A stretch of 14,143 nucleotides of DNA from DAOTXN01 sp034435435. Lineage in GTDB: Bacteria > Chloroflexota > Anaerolineae > S140-20. The notes beneath the pieces are model-generated. The model was not told the DNA's origin, did not search any database, and worked only from the letters and a program-made list of their open reading frames with translations. Below are positions 7,619-14,027 of the stretch, one piece after another (within the stretch, counting starts at the first letter, position 1; every line of letters begins with the position of its first letter). A program made the translations under genes and the position numbers. The DNA lies in NCBI GenBank assembly GCA_034435435.1, contig DAOTXN010000124.1:1-14143 (forward strand), in the 5' to 3' direction.

Positions 7619-8578
7619 TCACCCCCAGCGTTGATCCGTTCCGCCCAACTCGACCATCCCCCACAACTGCCCGGCGATGCGGCTGAGGATGGCCGCGCCG
7701 GTGTCACGCACGTGCTCGGGCTGGTTGGCCAGGGACCACAGAGCAGTCAATTCTTCCAGGCCGTGGTTGGCGGTGATGAGGGTCGGCTTTTCGCGCTCCT
7801 GGCGATAGTCCATCACCTCGTACAGCTTTTCCATCGCCCAGGGCGTGGCGTGACGCTTATCAATATCGTCAATGAGCAGCAGGTCGGCGGTCTGCATCGC
7901 GTTCCACAACTGCCGTTCCGACGGTCCGGCTTCGGCGACATCCTGGCTCCAGCTCTGCTGTACGGCCGAACAGTGCGCGGGCCACACGACCACCTGAGGC
8001 CGCCACAGGCGCTCGAAGGCGACCCGGCGCACGGCGGCCACGGCCAGGTGGGTCTTGCCGACACCGTAGGGGCCGTGCAAGTACAGCCAGTTCTGCCCCG
8101 CCTGGACGACCTCGGTCACGTATGCCTGGACGCTGGCCAGCGCCTGCCCTGACCACGGCGGGTTGCGTTGCGCATCCCAGGCCGAAAAGGTCATCCTGGC
8201 CCGCTTGCCGTGCTGCAGTCCGGCCTGGCGAACCAGCTCCTGTCCCAGCCGCTCGCGTTCGGCCTGTTGCTCACGGTGTTGCGCCTGCTCGGCATCCGCA
8301 CAGGTGCACCGGCGGCGCTGGATATGGCGCGTTTGATCGAACAGGGTGACCTCGAACGGTGGCACCGGCCGGCCGCAGAATTCACACGTCCACGTCAGCG
8401 GCTGAGCCGTGAGCGCCCCGGTTGCGCAACCGTTCGAGTTTGCGCTGCATCTGCTCGCGGGTAACCCCAGGAAGAACTGCGTCACCAGGTCGCTTGTGTG
8501 CTGTGGATCCGTCGGACGGATGCCCAGTTCCTGACGGCGGCGTTCCAGGTCTTGCTGACCGCGTTGAATCTCGTCCAT
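7619..8578 (-). CDS. DnaC/IstB-like AAA+ ATPase (helicase loader)
   Basis: 319 residues from ATG 8578, chosen because GGAGGGAGGG lies just upstream and the N-terminus (MDEIQRGQQDLERRRQEL) looks natural. A probable zinc-binding knuckle comes first, with CEFC (65, 68) and CTC (91, 93). The AAA+ domain follows, with Walker A GPYGVGKT (Lys175), Walker B LLLIDDID (233-240) and LITANHGLEEL in the sensor-1 region. DnaC-type proteins load the replicative helicase onto DNA; on a mobile element this role serves its own replication. The first ~65 codons overlap the preceding replication gene in another frame. Residues about 41-57 (ASRCSANSNG...) look non-native, while the other frame looks well coded there. 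Confidence 0.82.
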   Translation of the reverse strand: MDEIQRGQQDLERRRQELGIRPTDPQHTSDLVTQFFLGLPASRCSANSNGCATGALTAQPLTWTCEFCGRPVPPFEVTLFDQTRHIQRRRCTCADAEQAQHREQQAERERLGQELVRQAGLQHGKRARMTFSAWDAQRNPPWSGQALASVQAYVTEVVQAGQNWLYLHGPYGVGKTHLAVAAVRRVAFERLWRPQVVVWPAHCSAVQQSWSQDVAEAGPSERQLWNAMQTADLLLIDDIDKRHATPWAMEKLYEVMDYRQEREKPTLITANHGLEELTALWSLANQPEHVRDTGAAILSRIAGQLWGMVELGGTDQRWG

Positions 8579-9494
8579 TTGTCCCTCCCTCCTGTTTCTT
8601 GAGTGCCGTCTCGACGGCAATGATCGCGTGACCCAGACTGATGCCCTTTTTGGCGGCCCAGCGGCCAGCCTCCAACAAGCGTTCGTTCCCATACCGCTGC
8701 TCCAACACCCGCACCGTATCCGCCTGGGTCGGATTGCGGAAGCGTGCGGCGTCAAACAGAGTCAGGAAAGCCTGCTGACCGGCGCTGAGGCAAGGTCCCC
8801 ATCCAAGGGGGCGCTGATCCGGTCGCGGCTCGTCACGTTGGGGCGGTGAATCTGGCGAATCCGCAGATGCACGCGGTGGTGCGGGGGCGCGCGAGCGCGC
8901 CTCTTCTGCAACGTGCAAGGGTTGCAAATCAAGGGTTGCAATATTGGGCGACCCAGGTGGGGTTTCGTGGAGTACCTGACTGGGGTCACCGGAAACCCTA
9001 TCTGGGTTTTCCGGAAAACCTGTATCCTGCTCTGCGCTCGGTTTATCCTCTACGTCGCTGAGGTCGGTGGAGTCAGCGACCAGCCACGGGGTGAGTGGCT
9101 CGTAGCCACGCGCGGGAGCCAGGGCGGCCATCCGTTCGGGCGGCACGCATCGGGGCGGATCGAGCACCGTGATCTCGGTGGTCCAGTGCATCAGACGTTT
9201 TTGGCCTGTGGGCCGGTGGATGCGCACAAAGCCGCATTGCTCCAGTTTGGCATTGATGTGGTCCAGCTTGTCGGTGCCGATGCGACAGGCGTTGGACAGA
9301 TCGCGCATCCTCATCTGCTTGACGGCGCCCGCCCGTTCCAGGCAGCAGTACACCGCGTAGACCCCGATGACCTCCGCCCCCAGCAGGGGTAGCCACAGGT
9401 CATAAACGTAGTTGGGGATGCGCACCTCGCCGGGCTTGCGCTCTGTTGAGAAAGCGATGCCGCCCCCATCGTTGGTGTAGAGCTTTTGTCCCAT
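8382..9494 (-). CDS. Winged-helix replication initiator-like protein
   Basis: 370 residues. Residues 20-110 form a helical winged-helix-type domain (IPNYVYDLWLPLLGAEVIGVYAVY, then a RDLSNACRIGTDKLDHINAKLEQCGFVRI recognition-like segment), similar in style to DnaD and plasmid Rep N-termini. A Pro/Ser/Asp-rich linker (about 125-230) leads to a second helical domain (236-300, AFLTLFDAARFRN to VETALKK). Its position before a DnaC-like loader supports a role in replication initiation, but I cannot name the family with certainty. The ATG at 9494 has AAAGAGG upstream. The last ~65 residues overlap the helicase loader in another frame and look low in complexity until REQMQRKLERLRNRG. Confidence 0.72.
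   Translation of the reverse strand: MGQKLYTNDGGGIAFSTERKPGEVRIPNYVYDLWLPLLGAEVIGVYAVYCCLERAGAVKQMRMRDLSNACRIGTDKLDHINAKLEQCGFVRIHRPTGQKRLMHWTTEITVLDPPRCVPPERMAALAPARGYEPLTPWLVADSTDLSDVEDKPSAEQDTGFPENPDRVSGDPSQVLHETPPGSPNIATLDLQPLHVAEEARSRAPAPPRASADSPDSPPQRDEPRPDQRPLGWGPCLSAGQQAFLTLFDAARFRNPTQADTVRVLEQRYGNERLLEAGRWAAKKGISLGHAIIAVETALKKQEGGTNGRDSTRSARPGTPPSGTGHPSDGSTAHKRPGDAVLPGVTREQMQRKLERLRNRGAHGSAADVDV
8791..8813 (+). repeat. Short palindromic repeat, copy B
   Basis: CAAGGTCCCC, ATCC, AAGGGGGCG: the second copy of the 7271-7293 repeat, here inside the replication gene between its linker and C-terminal domain. GGCGCTGA stands on both sides (8781-8788 and 8810-8817), like a target duplication. 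Confidence 0.6.
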
Positions 9495-9610
9495 CGCCTC
9501 TTTCCTTTCATACTCTCGCGTGTTTCCGACTCTCAGGCGAAACGGGTCTGGTCAGACCTGTTCCGCTCCAACCTGTGAAAACGGGTGGGCCCCGCTCCGG
9601 AGCCATATTT
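9495..9610. promoter_or_regulatory. parR-rep spacer with small palindromes
   Basis: The 116-bp gap between the ParR-like gene and the replication gene holds GGTCTG-GT-CAGACC (9545-9558) and the perfect palindrome GCTCCGGAGC (9594-9603). Either could be an operator for the replication gene or a weak hairpin after parR. No clear -10/-35 pair is visible. Confidence 0.3.
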
Positions 9611-9961
9611 CTAATCATCGTCCAAGACGAGTCCCCCCAACTCATTCAATAACGCCTCCACCTCGTCGGTCTCTTCCGTCGCGGTATCCACGAGGTTCAC
9701 TTGCGCTCCGAGTCTGGCCAACTGTGCTGCGACTGCCGATTCGACCACCTGGCGGATCTCGGCCAGGTCAACCGTCAATGACCCCGCTGACTCCTGGCTC
9801 GTCCCTTCGTCAATCCCGCGCAACAGCGCCTGCTTAACCGCCTGAGACTTGAGACCGTAGGGCTGGCCGTCGAATTGTTCCAGCCAGGTCAACAGCCTGT
9901 CATCTTGACCGTGGCGCAGTCGGACCCGAATCTCTGGTGCTTTTTTCTTTCTGCGTGCCAT
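9611..9961 (-). CDS. ParR-like ribbon-helix-helix partition adaptor
   Basis: 116 residues from ATG 9961 (GGGAGC upstream). The basic N-terminus MARRKKKAPEIRVRLRHGQD supplies a beta strand (IRVRL) and then two helices (DRLLTWLEQF; LKSQAVKQALLRGIDEG), the ribbon-helix-helix pattern of CopG/ParR proteins. The C-terminal half is acidic and helical (LAEIRQVVESAVAAQLARL, then EVEALLNELGG), which in ParR proteins contacts the actin filament. It lies directly downstream of the ParM-type actin, with a palindromic site between the two genes, so the set looks like a type II (parM-parR-parC) partition cassette. The assignment rests on fold pattern and context, not on detailed similarity. Confidence 0.65.
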   Translation of the reverse strand: MARRKKKAPEIRVRLRHGQDDRLLTWLEQFDGQPYGLKSQAVKQALLRGIDEGTSQESAGSLTVDLAEIRQVVESAVAAQLARLGAQVNLVDTATEETDEVEALLNELGGLVLDDD

Positions 9962-9973
9962 TTTGCTCCCGAC

Positions 9974-10017
9974 AGATGCGGACAAGGGTGGACAAGTGTC
10001 CACACTTGTCCGCATCT
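9974..10017. promoter_or_regulatory. Nested palindromes between parM and parR (parC/operator candidate)
   Basis: AGATGCGGACAAG (9974-9986) is perfectly inverted at 10005-10017 (CTTGTCCGCATCT). Nested inside are GGACAAGTGT and ACACTTGTCC around CC, and GTGGACA/TGTCCAC. The unit GGACAAG appears twice direct and once inverted. Repeats bound by ParR form parC centromeres and also repress par promoters. As RNA the same sequence would form a long hairpin ending just before the parR ribosome binding site. Confidence 0.65.
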
Positions 10018-11063
10018 CACTGCACCCCACCCGTCCGCGCCGCGTAACGAGCCAGGCCGACCGCGTTGGCCGTCACCGGTTCAGGCAGGATTACGCCACG
10101 CGGGTACTGTCGCAACAGGACCTCGCACAACATCTCGGCCCCGCCGCCGGTGAACAGCAGGTGGGCAAACTGCCGTCCCTGGCCCCAACGCCGTTCGATG
10201 AACGTCACCACGCCGGCCGCTGCTGTGTCCCGCGCCTGGGTCACCAGCTGGCGCAGGTTCACTTCGCCGTCAGCGGTGTACAGGCGGGGTAACTTGTCCT
10301 GCAGCAGCGCGTCGGCCTCGTGCAACGACAACCGGATGCCGTACTGCCCCTGCACCTGAGTGATGATCTGCTCCGCTGCCCGGCGCATCCCGGCCGTGTC
10401 GCCGCCCGTGAACCGGCCCACTACCTCACCCCCTTCCACGGCGAACAGGTCCAGGGTGTTGAAGCCGATGTCGCACACGGCGACCGGGGCCTTGAGCGCC
10501 TCTGCGCCGCGCAGCCACCGGCCCTGGTTGTCCAACCCCCAGGCGAAGAAAGCGCCGGCCGGTTGGGCCATCGCCCGCACGCCGGATACGGTCAGATGTA
10601 CAGATGTGTCGTTGACGCTGAAATGATGCTGCCCGACCAGCCAGGCGCGCAGGCCGCGCAAGGTGTGCTTGGCCTGCTCTCGCTCGGCCATCACCTCGAC
10701 CGGCAGGCCCACCATCAGGTCGGCCTGATGCTCACCCGCGCCCAACAGCCTGTAGATGGCGGTGTAGAACAGCGCCCGCAGTTCCGGCCCGTCGGTGAGC
10801 CGCAGAAAGTCCATCCGTTGCACCGGTCGAGCATATCGGTCCACGTTCTCGCCCACCAGGTAGGCCAGTCCGCTGTACACCACCCGGTCTGGGCGGGCCT
10901 GGCGGCGGCGACGCCCCAGGTCGCCAATGGAGAGCAAGCCCAGGTCCGTCTCGCCCACGCCGACGACCGAGGGCGCTACCGCCACCTGCATCTCGTCGGC
11001 GCTGGCCAGTGCGACTTTGGTGTTACCGAATCCCGGATCCACTCCAATGTGATGTGTCATCAT
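10017..11063 (-). CDS. ParM/Alp-type actin-like ATPase
   Basis: 348 residues. The ASKHA/actin nucleotide-binding motifs are present: phosphate-1 GVDPGFGNTKVAL (7-19), phosphate-2 VCDIGFNTLDLF (197-207) and adenosine motif LLFTGGGAEML (302-312). This matches the plasmid actin ParM/Alp branch (PRTRC/StbA-like) rather than MreB or FtsA. Such proteins polymerise into filaments that push replicon copies apart when capped by ParR. ATGATG at 11063-11058 overlaps the lipoprotein stop (translational coupling). GAGGAGG lies one base before the first ATG and four before the second, so 11060 may be the true start. The gene ends at the palindromic site and is followed by the ParR-like gene. Confidence 0.85.
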   Translation of the reverse strand: MMTHHIGVDPGFGNTKVALASADEMQVAVAPSVVGVGETDLGLLSIGDLGRRRRQARPDRVVYSGLAYLVGENVDRYARPVQRMDFLRLTDGPELRALFYTAIYRLLGAGEHQADLMVGLPVEVMAEREQAKHTLRGLRAWLVGQHHFSVNDTSVHLTVSGVRAMAQPAGAFFAWGLDNQGRWLRGAEALKAPVAVCDIGFNTLDLFAVEGGEVVGRFTGGDTAGMRRAAEQIITQVQGQYGIRLSLHEADALLQDKLPRLYTADGEVNLRQLVTQARDTAAAGVVTFIERRWGQGRQFAHLLFTGGGAEMLCEVLLRQYPRGVILPEPVTANAVGLARYAARTGGVQ

Positions 11064-11731
11064 GCCTCCTCTTTCGCTTTGTTGATCGATGTCATTCCGT
11101 TGTTTCGACCTGGCCGCCGACTGTCTTCCGGCGCCAGGGGCCGCAATACCAGGGGCAGCGCCCCCGCCAGGGCCGGGATGGCGTCGGCGGCCTGGACGTC
11201 TTTGGTTCGCTTGCCAATCTGCGCGATACCTCGGCTTCCTACACCGACGGCCCGGATCAGCACGTCGCCGGTCACCTGTTGCGGGTCGGCGGGTTTGGGT
11301 TCGCCCAACCGGTACACCTCGCCGGTTTCCAGGTTGTGGACCGCACCATCTCGAATCAGCGCCGGCCAGGTCAGCGTGCGCGCGTCCAGGCGCAGCGTAG
11401 TCGCGGCCAGCGCTGCTCGCTGTTCGGCGAACACGACCATGCCCCGGCTGGCCTGCCACCCGCGCAGGACCAACACCGCCAGGCCGAACAGGATCACCAC
11501 AGCCAGAGAGATGCCGACGATCAGAAAAAAGACCTGCCTGGCGACATTGATGGCCTGGCGTGTGTCTTCCCAATCGGCCTGCGCGCGTTCCCGTTCCGCT
11601 GCGCGCTGCTCTGCTTCGTCCTCGGTCTGCTGATCGATCCGGCGGGCTTTGGCGCGGTCGATGGCCTCCGGATCGCCACAGGCTGTCAGCAGCAAGCTCG
11701 CCAGCAGGAGCATCCAGACGGTCTTGTGCAT
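11060..11731 (-). CDS. Lipoprotein with transmembrane helix, unknown function
   Basis: 223 residues from ATG 11731 (GGAGG four bases upstream). It has a type II signal peptide, MHKTVWMLLLASLLLTACGD, with lipobox LTAC and lipidated Cys18. A charged, coiled-coil-like segment (about 22-65, rich in Glu/Arg/Ala) comes next, then a second strongly hydrophobic helix (67-89), then a ~130-residue domain with short beta strands (TLTWPALIRDGAVHNLETGEVYRLG). Having both a lipid anchor and a membrane helix puts residues 19-66 outside and the C-terminal domain inside the cell, if the usual topology holds. Wedged between the FtsK-like translocase and the actin and coupled to the latter, it may be a membrane anchor for either. 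I recognise no family. Confidence 0.75.
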   Translation of the reverse strand: MHKTVWMLLLASLLLTACGDPEAIDRAKARRIDQQTEDEAEQRAAERERAQADWEDTRQAINVARQVFFLIVGISLAVVILFGLAVLVLRGWQASRGMVVFAEQRAALAATTLRLDARTLTWPALIRDGAVHNLETGEVYRLGEPKPADPQQVTGDVLIRAVGVGSRGIAQIGKRTKDVQAADAIPALAGALPLVLRPLAPEDSRRPGRNNGMTSINKAKEEA

Positions 11732-11747
11732 CGTTCCTCCTTCTGCC

Positions 11748-11810
11748 GGGTGACAGTGACACACACTCGCCAGAGATCCGGCCGATGACTGTCACCGGTC
11801 ACTGTCACCC
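11748..11810. repeat. 13-bp inverted repeat with ACTGTCACC units at the 3' end of ftsK
   Basis: GGGTGACAGTGAC (11748-11760) is perfectly inverted at 11798-11810. ACTGTCACC occurs at 11788-11796 and 11801-11809, and inverted at 11749-11757. The cluster lies between the translocase stop and the lipoprotein start and overlaps the translocase stop codon. It could be an operator, an mRNA hairpin, or a DNA-loading site for the translocase. Confidence 0.6.
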
Positions 11811-13184
11811 CGTCACGCTGTCCAGAATAGCCCGCACGCGCTCCACCGTCCGGGCGTTCTTGTAGCCGAAGACCTGTTCGGCGATCGCTGTGGGCGCCAA
11901 ACCCTCCTGCGCCAATTCGCGCACCCGCTCGCTTTCCGCCCGGCAGGGCGACTCGGGCACGGGCCAGGCCGGCCCTCCGCCACCGAGCGCCTCCATCAAT
12001 TCCTGGCGGCCGACGAACGGCCCTTGTAGCTCCACTTGCTCCTGGCCCACCAGTTGGGCCACCATGCGCCCCTTGTGCGTCAATTCGCTGGCCGCCTTGT
12101 CATCCAGCACGACCCGGCTAGAGGCCGGGCTGGTGCGGAAACACAGGCGGCTGGAAAAATTGTCTCGCACCTGCGTGTCGATGACGTTGTGCTTGGCGCT
12201 CTGTCCAGCCAACAGCACATACACCCCATACTGGCGGGCCGTTTGCACCGCCACCCGCAGCGGCTCGCCAACCCCCGACTGGTTGAGCAGATTGGTGCCT
12301 TCGTCCACCACCACCAACCACGGCGGCAGCCCGGCCCCCGTGGCCGCGTTGTATTCGGTCAGCTTGGATGCAATCGGCGCGTTCTGCTCAAAGAGTACCT
12401 TGCGCCGCCCGATCTCGTCGCTGACCGCCCCCAGCAGCGCCACGGCGTCTTGGGTGGTGCGGGCCACAGGGTAGGTCAGCTTGCCCCAGTCTCGCAACAC
12501 GTTGAACTCGGAGCCGCTGGTGTCTACTGCCACGATCTCGATGGCCTCGCTGGCGCGCGCCACCTGCCACAGCAGCGCCCGCAGCCAGGTCGACTTGCCC
12601 CAGCCCGACGCGCCCACGGCCAGCGTGTGCATCAAGTCGTGCAGAGACTCGGACACCACATCCAGCCCGGTCTCGGTGGGCCGCACGCCAATGACCAGGT
12701 CGTGAATAGAAGGCGGTTTGTCGATGAACAGGTCGGTCAGCCGCACGACGTCGGGCCACGGCGGAGAGGCGAGCGGCGTCCCCTGGCACTGCCCGCCAGG
12801 GCAAGTGTGGGTGGCGGCCAACGCCTGAGTGACCGCGTTCCCGGCCAGTCCCTGCAAACCCAGGAGCAGTTTGTGTTGCTGGTTCAGGCGCTCCAGCAGC
12901 GGGTCGAAGAAGCGGTTGAGCTCCTGGGTGAACACGGCCCGACTGTCCAGGTCCCGGTACACTTTGCCGTCGTACACGATCCCGGCCCGCCCGTGTTCGT
13001 CCGGATAGAGCACCCGAATCCGGTTGAGCGCCAGCGCCTGCTGCCGCTCCAGGTAGCTCAAGCGGTCGGCGCGAAACTGCCGATAGCGAGTGTATGTGCG
13101 GTCATACAGATTCTGGGCGGCGTAGGTGGCTCCCCACAGCGCCACACTCAACCCGGCGACGTTCAGGATCAGTTCGAGGTTCAT
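11805..13184 (-). CDS. FtsK/SpoIIIE-type DNA translocase (TraB-like)
   Basis: 459 residues from ATG 13184, chosen for AAGGAGG eight bases upstream; the longer reading from 13265 adds an unlikely N-terminus. One hydrophobic segment (about 4-23) anchors it in the membrane, a helical region follows, then the motor: Walker A GASGWGKST (191-199), Walker B WLVVVDE (289-295), and the FtsK-like stretch QSAKHNVIDTQVRDNFSSRLCF. A C-terminal helix-turn-helix (about 418-456, EGLAPTAIAEQVFGYKNARTVERVR) could bind DNA, in the place of the gamma/winged-helix domain of FtsK and TraB. It is a hexameric ATP-driven double-stranded DNA pump by family. On a mobile element with integrase and Rep it most likely moves the element between cells, as in actinomycete ICEs; a partition role is the alternative. 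Confidence 0.85.
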   Translation of the reverse strand: MNLELILNVAGLSVALWGATYAAQNLYDRTYTRYRQFRADRLSYLERQQALALNRIRVLYPDEHGRAGIVYDGKVYRDLDSRAVFTQELNRFFDPLLERLNQQHKLLLGLQGLAGNAVTQALAATHTCPGGQCQGTPLASPPWPDVVRLTDLFIDKPPSIHDLVIGVRPTETGLDVVSESLHDLMHTLAVGASGWGKSTWLRALLWQVARASEAIEIVAVDTSGSEFNVLRDWGKLTYPVARTTQDAVALLGAVSDEIGRRKVLFEQNAPIASKLTEYNAATGAGLPPWLVVVDEGTNLLNQSGVGEPLRVAVQTARQYGVYVLLAGQSAKHNVIDTQVRDNFSSRLCFRTSPASSRVVLDDKAASELTHKGRMVAQLVGQEQVELQGPFVGRQELMEALGGGGPAWPVPESPCRAESERVRELAQEGLAPTAIAEQVFGYKNARTVERVRAILDSVTG

Positions 13185-13261
13185 CTCGGCCCCTCCTTTC
13201 CAGCGTGGTGCGATGCTTGACCAGCAAGGTTCAGACCAGACACCTGACTCGCGCCAACCCG

Positions 13262-13531
13262 TCATACGGCTTGATCGCGGCGCTCTGCAGCATACCGGAG
13301 CGGGTCATCGGTCAGACCCAGCAGATACTCCACGGTCGTGCCCAGCGCCAGAGCGACGCGGGCCAGGGTAATGGCGGCGACGTTGGGGCGCTTGTTACCC
13401 TCCAGCCGCCAAACGTGGCGCGTGGTCAGGTCGGCGCGGCGGGCCAGGCGGTCGGCCGAGAGGCCGCGTTGTTTGCGCAGCGCCCGCAGGCGCTGCCCGT
13501 CGAATTGGGGGGGCTTGGTTGGATGGATCAT
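13262..13531 (-). CDS. XRE-family transcriptional regulator
   Basis: 89 residues forming one HTH_3 (Cro/CI-type) domain: GQRLRALRKQRGLSADRLARRADLTTRHVWRLEGNKRPNVAAITLARVALALGTTVEYLLG in pieces at 12-72, with the recognition helix near 35-46. The start at 13531 has AAGGAG seven bases upstream. It is the first gene of the - strand operon and lies 56 bases from the iteron/operator array, so it is the likely binder of those sites and controller of both the operon and the divergent RNA promoter. The gap to the translocase start is 77 bases. Confidence 0.88.
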   Translation of the reverse strand: MIHPTKPPQFDGQRLRALRKQRGLSADRLARRADLTTRHVWRLEGNKRPNVAAITLARVALALGTTVEYLLGLTDDPLRYAAERRDQAV

Positions 13532-13586
13532 TTCGAACTCCTTTTCTCAAATCTGTGTCCCGACTCCCAGGCCGGGTAAACGAAAA

Positions 13587-13711
13587 CAACGGTTAGCCGA
13601 CGGCCCTGATTTGGTGTTCAGGGTATCAGCTAACCGCTGCGCGGACCTGATCCGGCCCAAAAACAAAACAGCGGTTAGCTGATACCCCTTGGGTATTTGC
13701 TAACCGCTGCG
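13587..13711. repeat. Four-copy iteron/operator array (GCTAACCGCTG core)
   Basis: Copies: 13587-13597 (inverted, core only, one mismatch), 13621-13639 (direct), 13669-13687 (inverted, perfect 19-bp mirror of the second: GGGTATCAGCTAACCGCTG) and 13691-13711 (direct, TT for CA). Orientations alternate, giving two dyads. The array lies between the XRE gene and the + strand promoter, and its last copy contains the -35 box. It may be a replication origin, an operator set for the XRE protein, or both. Confidence 0.8.
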
Positions 13712-13725
13712 TTTCAAGCTATAAT
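13697..13725 (+). promoter_or_regulatory. Sigma-70-type promoter inside the last iteron
   Basis: TTGCTA at 13697-13702 and a perfect TATAAT at 13720-13725, separated by 17 bases. Transcription would begin near 13732 and read rightwards, away from the XRE gene. A protein on the last repeat would block the -35 box. Confidence 0.65.
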
Positions 13726-13731
13726 GATCCC

Positions 13732-13938
13732 GTCCCGCGTAAGAGCGGAAGGTGGGTGGGGCTACTGGCCCTCTTTGATCTCAGGGGGGAGCAGACGGAT
13801 ATTGTCTGACCGCGTGCGCGGCCCGTCGCTCCCGCTGCTGGTCATTTTGCACTGACAGGACTTGAAGACCGGGTGCGAGACCACAGACAGGGCCATCCCA
13901 CGGGTTGCCAGCCACGCAGGGGATGGCTTTGTTTTTTT
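13732..13938 (+). ncRNA. Candidate small RNA of about 206 nt
   Basis: It is framed by the promoter at 13697-13725 and the intrinsic terminator at 13892-13938, with no convincing reading frame on this strand. Local hairpins include GGGC-TACTG-GCCC (about 13758-13771), CAGAC-GGATATT-GTCTG (about 13792-13808) and CCGC-GTGC-GCGG just after. It is not tmRNA, RNase P RNA or SRP RNA by any signature I can see. Next to an iteron array it could be a copy-number or incompatibility RNA, or a regulator of the element. The - strand 60-codon frame over the same DNA runs through the terminator stem and is probably spurious. Confidence 0.5.
13892..13938 (+). terminator. Intrinsic terminator
   Basis: GCCATCCC (13892-13899) pairs perfectly with GGGATGGC (13920-13927) around a 20-base loop and is followed by TTTGTTTTTTT (13928-13938). 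Confidence 0.82.
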
Positions 13939-14000
13939 CCTCAAATGCCTGGGGTCTCGGGATTCAACTGTTAACGTGCCCCCAAAACCGCTCCCTATCT

Positions 14001-14027
14001 TACCGCAATTATTCTGAAATTACGGTA
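14001..14027. repeat. Dyad with 10-bp arms and 7-bp spacer overlapping the right inverted repeat
   Basis: TACCGCAATT (14001-14010) and AATTACGGTA (14018-14027) are inverted arms (9 of 10) around ATTCTGA. Short inverted arms around a 6-8 bp spacer is the form of a tyrosine-recombinase core site. The left copy of the long-range repeat has only one arm and the spacer. Confidence 0.6.

Noticed and set aside
10320..11633. Long + strand open frame opposite the actin and lipoprotein genes
   Set aside because: Antisense shadow; the - strand frames carry actin motifs, a lipobox and ribosome binding sites.
10017..11795. Extended 592-codon reading of the actin gene
   Set aside because: The extension crosses the lipoprotein gene in another frame and is low-complexity; the actin motif begins right after ATG 11063/11060.
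12036..13220. Long + strand open frame opposite the translocase
   Set aside because: Antisense shadow; the - strand has Walker A, Walker B and a proper start.
13185..13265. Longer translocase start at 13265 (overlapping the XRE stop)
   Set aside because: The added residues are not natural-looking and ATG 13184 has a strong AAGGAGG.
13587..13711. CRISPR array
   Set aside because: The repeats alternate in orientation, spacing is irregular and there are no cas genes.
13762..13944. 60-codon - strand frame over the candidate sRNA
   Set aside because: Its start codons run through the terminator stem and T-run, it has no ribosome binding site, and no family is recognised.
5960..13977. TTAACGT shared near 5961 and 13971 as element attachment sites
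   Set aside because: Only seven bases match, which is expected by chance over this distance; kept only as a side note.
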